From assembly GCA_002197995.1 (NCBI GenBank), contig NGZR01000002.1, forward strand, positions 1,426,001 to 1,490,000: a DNA stretch of 64,000 nucleotides, read 5' to 3'. A model generated the notes under the pieces. The model searched no databases. It saw only the letters and a list, made by a program, of their open reading frames with translations, and was not told where the DNA came from. Below, piece after piece: positions 56,974-64,000 of this stretch. How positions within the stretch are numbered: position 1 is the stretch's first letter; every line of letters begins with the position of its first letter. This DNA comes from Gaeumannomyces sp. JS-464. Its lineage: Eukaryota; Ascomycota; Sordariomycetes; Magnaporthales; Magnaporthaceae. Both the position numbers and the translations under genes were made by a program.

Positions 56974-59472
56974 GGACCCGGGAATCGGGGCCAGCAGGTG
57001 GGGTAAAACTACGGGACGATAAACACAAAAATCCACCTCCCGCCCGGTAAGTTAGCGCGATCCGTGCGGCTTAAACCCTGCTAATCTTTAAATTAAAACG
57101 ACCGGAAACCCCGCCGCAGCCGTTCGCGACCATTCCCTTTTCCCGCGACCCCGATTTTATCGACCGCGGCGATATTTTCGACCAGCTCCGCCAGCGATGC
57201 TCCGAACCGGCCGGTTGTATGGTTTTAGTCGGCTTCGGCGGCATTAAGTACGTGTTATTTTAAACCATACCGGAAATAAAAAAAGCTAACAGCAGTAATA
57301 AATCGCAATTAGCTATCGAATTCGCCCACTAAACCGCCGAAAATGCAACCGAAAGATGGATTTTTTGGATCCACGCTAGTACATAAGCCCGCGTCGAAAA
57401 AGGCTTCCGGACCATTGCCGACGCCGTTAAGCTGCCCGGTCGGAACTAGCCCAAAGCCGACATACCACAGCTTATGTACAGCTAACTATCCAATAAGCGG
57501 AACGGCCGGTAAACCATCATCGTTAACAGCGCCGACGATAAAAACGTGTTTTACGCGGCGAGGGACGGTCGCGAAAGGAAGCCGCTAGCGAGCTATTTCC
57601 CACAAAGCCGAAACGGATTTATCGTCGTTACAACGCGCAACCGGGACCTGGCATATAAGCTTATAAGGAACCTTAAAAACATTATCGAGGTTGGGCCGAT
57701 GGTGCTAACCGATGCTTTTCTTCTTTTGGAAAAGAAATTAGGCCCATTTTCTAATGTGGTTATAGCCGAAAACCTGGTACAAGCGCTCGACCTTATCCCT
57801 TTTGCCATTAGCCAGGCGGCGGCGTACATCCAGGCAAAATCGCCGATAAGCTCGGTCGAAAAGTATTTGGCCGAGCTTCGCAAAGGCGAACGCAAGCGGG
57901 CTTAGCTTTTATAGCACGACGCGGGCGACCTGCGGCGGGATGGTGGGGCATTAAACACCATCCTTACAACTTGGCAAATCTCGTTCGAACATATCCGTTC
58001 GCGGAGACATTTTGCAGCCGACCTTTTGGCACTTATAAGCTTTTTCGATCGACAAAGCATCGCTTTGTCGCTTTTAAAGCCCGTTAATGCCGAATGTATC
58101 CAGCAGGACTTAGGATCCGAATTCGACAGCAGCGGTAACGAGGCAAATGACGGCTTTCAAAACGATGTGGCCATTTTGCGAAACTTTTATCTTATAGCCA
58201 CAAATGAGGACGGGAGTGCATTGGGAATGCACGGGCTCGTGCAGCTATCGACGCGGAAATGGCTAAAGGCGGACGGGCTGCAAGACAAATTTAGGAATTA
58301 GTTTGTTAAGCGGATGGCGGCGGCGTTCCCTACAAAGGAGTACAGCAACTGGGCGACGTGCTAGCAGCTGTTTGCACATGTCGAAGCGGCCGCACACCAT
58401 GGACCAGGCGAAAAAAGGATGGAGGAATGGGTAAATCTTATGCATAATGGCGGATGGTATGCATGGTCGCAAGGTAAATACAAAATGGCAAAACGGATGG
58501 CGGCCAAAGCGTAAAAAAGCCGCAAAAAGGTGCTGGGAAAGGAGCATCCCGATACGCTAGCCAGCATGCACAACCTGGCGTTAACATACAGGAATTAAGG
58601 CCGGTGGAAGAAGGCCGAATTGCTAGGGGTGCAAGTAATGGAAATAAGCAAAAAGGTGCTGGGAAAGGAGCATCCTTATACGCTAGCCAGCATGGCTAAC
58701 CTGGCGTCGATATACAGCAATTAGGGCCGGTAAAAGGAGGCCGAATCGCTGGAAGTGCAAATAATGGAAACAAGCAAAAAGGTGCTGGGAAAGGAGCATC
58801 CCTATACGCTGGCCAGCATGCATAACCTGGCGTTAACATATAGGAACTAAAGCCGGTGGAAGGAAGCCGAATCGCTAAAGGTGCAAGTGATGGAAACGAG
58901 AAAAAAGGTGCTAGGAAAGGAGCATCCCGATACGCTAACTAGCATGGCTAACCTGGCGTTAACGTATAAAAATTAGGGCCGGTGGAAAAAGGCCGAATCG
59001 CTAGGGGTGCAAATGATGGAAATGTTTAAAAAGGTGCTGGGAAAGAAGCATTTTAATACGTTAACCAGCATGAATAACCTGGCGTTAACGTATAGCAACC
59101 AGGGCCGGTGGAAAAAGGCCGAATCGCTGGAGGTGCAAGTGATGGAAACGAGAAAAAAGGTGCTAAGAAAGGAGCATCCCGATACGCTAACCAGCATGGC
59201 CAACCTGGCGTTAACGTATTGGAACTAGGGCCGGTGGAAGGAGGCCGAATCGCTAAAAGTGCAAGTGATGGAAACGAGAAAAAGGGTGCTGGGAAAGGAG
59301 CATCCTAATACGCTAACTAGTATAAATAACCTCGCTTTTACTTGGAAGGATTAAAGCCGGCATGCAAATGCCCTAACATTAATAAAGGACTGCACGCAAG
59401 CTCGGCAGCAAGTTTTTAACCCAAAGCACCCGCACATTGTTTCGTCTTTGTCGGCGGTATTTTATTAAAGTA
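56974..59472 (+). pseudogene. NLR relic B: NB-ARC + TPR repeats
   Basis: A + strand NLR that diverges from relic A. Its first 520 bases (56974-57490) are a diverged inverted copy of relic A (54715-55240), with the same two introns. After the P-loop it continues as NB-ARC (VVTTRNRDLAYKLI near 57625, LIPFAISQAAAYIQAKSPIS near 57795, LGMHGLVQLSTRKWLK near 58225). It ends in about seven kinesin-light-chain-type TPR repeats of 42 residues (126 bases), each reading like KKVLGKEHPDTLTSMANLAL (58510-59370). Almost every repeat carries TAG or TAA in place of the Gln of NQGRW; only one retains CAG. There is no N-terminal effector domain. Arg, Trp and Gln codons have all become stops, which argues against a changed genetic code. 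Confidence 0.85.
58510..59370 (+). repeat. 126-bp TPR-encoding tandem repeats
   Basis: About seven consecutive 126-base units lie inside NLR relic B. Neighbouring units differ at few positions, mostly transitions. Such near-identity is typical of fungal NLR repeat domains that shuffle units to vary specificity. Confidence 0.85.
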
Positions 59473-59479
59473 GTTAGGA

Positions 59480-60980
59480 TAAATATAAAATAGTTATTTC
59501 CAAATTCCAAACATTTGCTTATAATAATAACATGGGCAGTCCTAACTTATATAGCCATTCCCTAGCTGTTTTTGGCTTTCGAGTAATGGGGAACTGCGCA
59601 AGTCGAACAGCTTTACGAACTGCTGCGTGCTTGGAACATTCCAACGTCCAAACCCGGGCACTACATTCGATCCTTATTATAGGGTGGTTTGCGGCACACA
59701 TAGGTGGCGGGGCTCCCATTGCGGAGCACTGGCGCTGGGTGTACTGCCGAGCCGGCAGCGGGAAGCACGAACCCCGTGGGCCGACTCGGGCGGGCCGACG
59801 CAGCAAGCGTTTTCCGGTACCCGTTGCCTTTCGGCACGACATACCCAAAAGGCGGCCGTTTAGGACGCCACGACTGGCAGTTCGCCCGACAAACCCAGGC
59901 CGACCCAAGGGACGCACTATGCGTACATCGCGCCCCCATAATAAGTCGTTTCGGCGGCTTATCGCTTCGAGTCGTAACATTTAGCTTCCGAGTTATCCTG
60001 CTTCCGGGAAACGCTACGTTAAGATGGTTTCCCTTATCCGCGTGGATATGGTCGTCCATATGTCGTGCGGGTTTTACTCCCCGCGACGGCTAATCGTAAT
60101 TGCGGTTTTGGGCTTGCGGTTCCCGAGATTTCGGGTTTGTACGGCCCGGTCGGCCCGCTTCCGGTGGCGGCTCGTTAGTTGCGTCTTGGTGCCCGACATG
60201 GCTATTGCGCAAGCTTAACAAAAAGTGATTCGCTTAAGCCCAGTATTAGTTAACTGCAGTAGCTTTCATTATTCCAGCTGCTTAAATGTAGCATTTAACT
60301 TCCTAGTGCCGAGTTAACAGGGAATTTTAAATAAGGGTTATAATTATCTTCCATCCCTAAAGGTTAGGAATTAAATGCTGCTCCTTGCGAAATGGTCGCT
60401 ATATAAGCAGTGGGGAAATACATTATGCAATTATGCTGCGCTACGAATTAGTGCGTGCTTAACCTAAGCATTAAATTCCGTTTATACTGTATGTAACCAA
60501 GTTAATTCGGAGCAGGCTTAATGCGGAGAACCAGGACGTCGCGCAGGGCTTGTTAGGGCCAAAGCCCCGGTTTTGGCATGTTAACTAAATAAGGTCCACA
60601 ACCGCACCTGTTTAAATCTGGTTTTGCTCGTCATTCCTTAACCGTTAGTGGGATTGCTACTTGGCATTTGGCATTTTTAATCGCAAGGAAAGGGTTACTA
60701 ATAAGGTGGGGTTTTAATATGCGACTTCATGCCAGTATCGCGACTAAATGGAAAGCGACGAAATGTTAAATAAAAGACGAACCAGGAGGCGGAAAAGCGC
60801 AAAGTCCATCATCTTTTTGTTTAACATGCGCAGTTAAAAGCCCACTTTTAACGCGCAGATTCCCCTAGGGTTAGCCAGGTTCCCGTGGCGCCGACCGTCA
60901 GCGGGTTATGGCTTATTAATTAATGGCGCGCAGTTATGGTGGCTAGGTGCAACCGTAATCGCGATTAACTTCGTCGCTTC
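59480..60980. other. no recognised gene
   Basis: Overlapping frames of 130-150 codons occur on both strands from 59519 to 60093, a sign of GC-rich non-coding sequence rather than of two genes. Nothing is recognised from 60220 to 60980. Confidence 0.4.
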
Positions 60981-60984
60981 CACC

Positions 60985-61410
60985 CTCTTATCCTAGCACA
61001 ATTAATCCGTTACGGCAGGTCGATCCCCGTTAAAGATCACCAAGGACAATCCTATCGGGAAAAGTTTTAATACCTTCCGCGCCTTATTCAATTCGATATG
61101 CGCAAACAAGCAGGTTCCGCGCACTCCGGACGCGTTGGGCCAACTGGCCAAAACAGTATAACAATCCAACGTTTTTAAATGTGCTCCTTTAACCGATGTG
61201 CAAATTTCCAAAATTTCACCCTCGATCTTTTATTTGCTTTACGAAACCTTTTTGCTGTTTGGCAGCTCGGTTTAAAAAGCGACCTCCTAAACTCGTTTCC
61301 GCGGCCGCTTCCGACGACTTCGACTTTAACCGCGTCGAGCTTTTCCAAAGTGCAACCCTCGCCAATTATCCAAACGATGCTTTAACTTGGGATTAAATTT
61401 ACCGCGCCGT
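60985..61410 (+). pseudogene. duplicate FunK1 N-terminal fragment
   Basis: This stretch resembles the start of the FunK1 relic immediately downstream. Both contain, in the + direction, DFDFNR followed shortly by L..A.LA.NPNDAL (at about 61316 and 61757), and an ANFQ segment (at about 61198 and 61612). It stops after the shared block and runs straight into the second copy, so the N-terminus of the kinase gene is tandemly duplicated with a unit of about 440 bases. Confidence 0.55.
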
Positions 61411-63823
61411 TATCCAATCCACCATGGCAAACCGATCCCGGATTATCAGCGATAACCCCATCGGAAATGGCTTTACTGCCTTCCACGCATTATTCCATTC
61501 GATTTGCGACGAGAAGCAAATGCCGCGCACTTTGGACGCGCTAGGTTAATTTAACTAAAAAGGTAAGAAAAACCGCCCAGCCTCGCTGTGGTATGCCCTT
61601 TTAACTATTACGCAAATTTCCAAACCATTGCCCTTATCCTTTTTTCGACGCTACAAATCCTCCCCGCCTTTCGTTTGCTTCGCTCCGGCGGTACAAGCAA
61701 AAATGTCCTCGGTAACATTGCAAGATTTAACTCGGCCGTTGCTTTTAACGATTTCGACTTTAACCGTATTAAGCCCCTTTTGCGTGCAGCCCTCGCGGAT
61801 AATCCAAACGATGCCTTAATTTAGGATTAAGTTTACTGCGCCGTCGCCGAGTCCACCCCCCTCCCCGCCCGGTACCGTTTTCCCTCCAGCAAACACTATG
61901 GTTACATAACACCGGCAGTTTCGCCAACTCCTTAAAATACCGCCAGGATGTGGACAGGGTCCTTAGGTTGGAGCTTGGTCCTTTACGTCGGGCTTCCTCG
62001 CTTTTGCGAAGCTTTTTTCGGGCGTGTGGCAGGTTTAAATGCAGCATTTAAAGTTATTTTAAAAAAGTGCACGGAAGGCAGCAATCCACTTTTCGGCAGC
62101 GAAAGCTGGCGAGGATGGCCGGCAGGCGCGAAAAAGAGCGACGTGCTGGCCTGGTTTAACGGCATTTTCGCGAAGCTGGACGCATTTGCAAAAAACCATA
62201 GGCCGACCCTAACGCGTCGACGAAAACCATTGGCACAGCCTAATAAGCCGATTTAGGGTTTAACAGGAAAGCGGAAGCTGGACGTCGGCTTAGTGGACGA
62301 CCCCGATGCCGGAAAAGACTCGAAATGCCGCTGGTCGCAAATTCTCGTGCTTGGAAAGCTAAAAAGCAACCGCTCCGCGGACATAGCATTAAAAGCGTGG
62401 CTTAATTTGGGGAGGTACGCAAAAGAAGTGTTCGCGGCGTAAAATACCCGCCGCTTCGTTTTGGGATTCACTTTTTGCGGGCCTTTTATAAGGTTGTGGC
62501 AGTTTAACCGATTGGGCGGAATTGCGTCCGATAAGTTCAACATTAACAAAGATGGGCTGCAGTTTATATCCACGATTCTCGGGTTTTTGTGGATGAGCGA
62601 CGAGGAGCTTAGCTTCGATCTTACAATTGTTAAGGTAAAGGGCCAGCGGTTCATTGTGATCGAGCGGGACGGCCGAACAAAGCGTTTCGTTATCGACGAG
62701 CTGATGGCGCGTGCACCTTGCATCGTAAACCGCGCGACCATTTGCTGGAAAGCACATCGGGAAGGAAATTTATAAACATAACTCGTGATTAAGGACTCGT
62801 GGCAGTATACGGAGCGCGACGAAGAAAGGGACTTGCTCCAAAAGGCAACTAACAAGGGCGTGGTTAACGTGGCCCGATACTACCACCACGAGACGGTTTA
62901 AATACACGGCACAAATGACGATATTCGAACAACGTTCGCGGAGGACTGGACATTACAACAGCTACCAACTACCGGCCGGAGCGCTCGATGCCGCCGCCGA
63001 GTATAATCGCGTCCGGGCCTTCGCGGAAAGGCCGCAACAGCAGCATTACTGCTGGCAAAAAGCGATCATCCAGCAAAATTGGCGCCGCCCTCCCCCCAGC
63101 AAGCGATTTTCGGCATTCCCAACGAAGGCTAGCGGCGACGCATTATCGAACCGGGTGCACCGGCGTGTCGTTTTCCGTGATTACGGAAAGCCCATTTACA
63201 AGGCAAGCTTTCGATCGGCATTTCTCGCAGCGTTCGAAGGCAGCATTAAAGGATATAAATCCTTGCACGAGGCCGGCTTCCTACATAAGGACATTTCGAT
63301 TAACAATTTTATAATTAATAAGGACCATAACAACCCTTCCTGGCCTTGGTTTTTAATCGACCTGAACCTTGCTGTAAGAGAGCGACGAGAGGGCTCCTTC
63401 GGAGCAAAGGGCAAGACCGGCACGCGGGCTTTTATAGCCATCGGTGCCCTTTTCGGCGAGCAACACTCCTTTATGCACGACTTCGAGTTATTCTTTTGGG
63501 TTTTATTTTGGATTTGCGTCCATTACGACGGGCTAAACAAAAGCAGAGTTGTTTTTAAGTTCGACCAGTGGAATTACATTAGCATGGAAGTGTTAGCGAC
63601 GGAAAAGAAGGGACGAGTATCCCATAAAGGCGACTTTATTAAAACCGCGAAGGAGAACTTTATACCATACTACCAGCCATTAATACCTTGGGTTAACAAA
63701 TTACGGAAAGCGGTATTTTCGAATGGTGGGAAATGGGAAAAAAAGGAGATAGGATTGTATGCTCGGATAAGGGAAATCATTAGGAAAGCCCGCAAGGATC
63801 CAAAGGTGTTGGCGGAAAAATAG
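61411..63823 (+). pseudogene. FunK1-type fungal protein kinase relic
   Basis: A fungal-specific protein kinase (FunK1 family, PF17667) of about 700 codons. The N-terminal domain includes FNDFDFNRIKPLLRAALADN (61747) and LGPLYVGLPRFCEAFF-like text near 61975. The middle (62461-62775) reads DLTIVKVKGQRFIVIERDGR. The kinase C-lobe is nearly intact from 63095 to the TAG at 63821: NRVHRRVVFRDYGKPIYKAS, a catalytic loop GFLHKDISINNFI near 63280 with Asp and Asn present, FLIDLNLAV in place of DFG (63350), and HDFELFFWVLFWICVHYDG. Frame changes lie near 61940, 62988 and 63095, and stops at 62254, 62440 and near 62773. FunK1 genes occur in large, often degenerate families in fungal genomes. Confidence 0.8.
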
Positions 63824-64000
63824 CCTCGCGGATTAGTGTAATCGGAAAAAATGCAGTGCTGCCGACCCCACGCACTACATTACTAAACCGACCATTTTCG
63901 GAGGGCGGCCGAGTATTACATAACCTAAATCGATGCCTTTGCTATAACGAGTAAACGGGAAACCTTTGTCCAAAGCGGACAGCTTTATCCGAGCAGCAAA
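63824..64000. other. window end, no gene seen
   Basis: Short sequence after the FunK1 stop with no supported feature. Confidence 0.5.

Noticed and set aside
59519..60093. Overlapping 130-150-codon frames on both strands
   Set aside because: Neither strand shows recognisable protein content; GC-rich sequence with few stops gives such pairs by chance.
1..64000. A reassigned genetic code in which TAA/TAG mean Gln
   Set aside because: Many in-frame TAA/TAG fall at Gln positions, but others fall where Trp (P450 tail) or Arg (NLR relic B against relic A, CGG to TAA) is expected, and active-site residues are lost too. Mutation explains all of these; recoding does not.
1..64000. CRISPR arrays, bacterial-type promoters or operons
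   Set aside because: The window is eukaryotic; the only regular repeats are the TPR-coding units, microsatellites and hairpins listed above.
45749..64000. Calling 45.7-64 kb a defined Starship element
   Set aside because: No terminal repeats, target duplication or empty site could be seen, and the recombinase is not at a demonstrable edge; it is kept only as a hypothesis.

Overview
The window is chromosomal DNA of a filamentous ascomycete (Pezizomycotina). The evidence is protein families typical of that group: a velvet (VeA) regulator, STAND/NLR proteins with a fungal N-terminal domain, a FunK1-type kinase, a DUF3435 tyrosine recombinase, a Tad-like LINE, a Fot1/pogo transposase and a CCCH/NF-X1 helicase. 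Introns are short (57-105 bp), with CTAAC-type branch points. I cannot name a genus.

Almost nothing here is an intact gene. Nearly every recognisable gene is a relic with in-frame TAA/TAG stops, a few frameshifts and mutated active-site or splice residues. The lesions are C-to-T and G-to-A changes, the signature of repeat-induced point mutation (RIP). By eye, TCA and its complement TGA are nearly absent over most of the window while TTA/TAA are in large excess. One 420-base sample (20041-20460) holds 1 TCA/TGA against about 32 TTA/TAA. A small island around 37.3-38.0 kb is close to normal, so the mutation load is uneven.

Layout: 1-6 kb, unrecognised decayed DNA with a G23 run and a pair of GC-rich hairpins. 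6.0-7.9 kb, cytochrome P450 relic (+). 8.5-9.5 kb, kinase-like relic (-) abutting a 5'-truncated VeA relic (+, 9.6-10.6 kb). 13.8-14.4 kb, kinase fragment. 15.05-16.25 kb, Fot1/pogo transposase relic (-). 19.65-24.64 kb, CCCH + superfamily-1 helicase + NF-X1 zinc-finger relic (+). 26.54-32.77 kb, a full-length Tad-like LINE (-) bounded by an 18-bp target-site duplication and ending in a GAGT tail. 34.6-35.3 kb, peroxiredoxin-like relic (-). 36.07-36.4 kb, kinase N-lobe. 37.0-37.6 kb, thioredoxin with a dead splice acceptor. 38.8-42.0 kb, a large conserved gene I cannot name. 45.7-50.4 kb, a roughly 1,500-codon relic combining a coiled coil, an Ulp1-like protease segment and a JmjC domain, followed by a 67-bp near-perfect palindrome. 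50.9-52.2 kb, NACHT NLR (-). 52.9-54.3 kb, DUF3435 tyrosine recombinase. 54.7-59.5 kb, two divergent NB-ARC NLR relics sharing an inverted duplication, one carrying near-identical TPR repeats. 61.0-63.8 kb, FunK1 kinase with a duplicated N-terminus.

The right third (45-64 kb) is the most coherent accessory block: a recombinase, three NLR relics, a chromatin/SUMO-type gene and a FunK1 kinase. This cargo resembles what giant DUF3435-driven elements carry, but I could not find element boundaries, so that reading is an inference. Because single-copy genes are normally spared by RIP, the VeA, thioredoxin and helicase relics are most likely extra copies.
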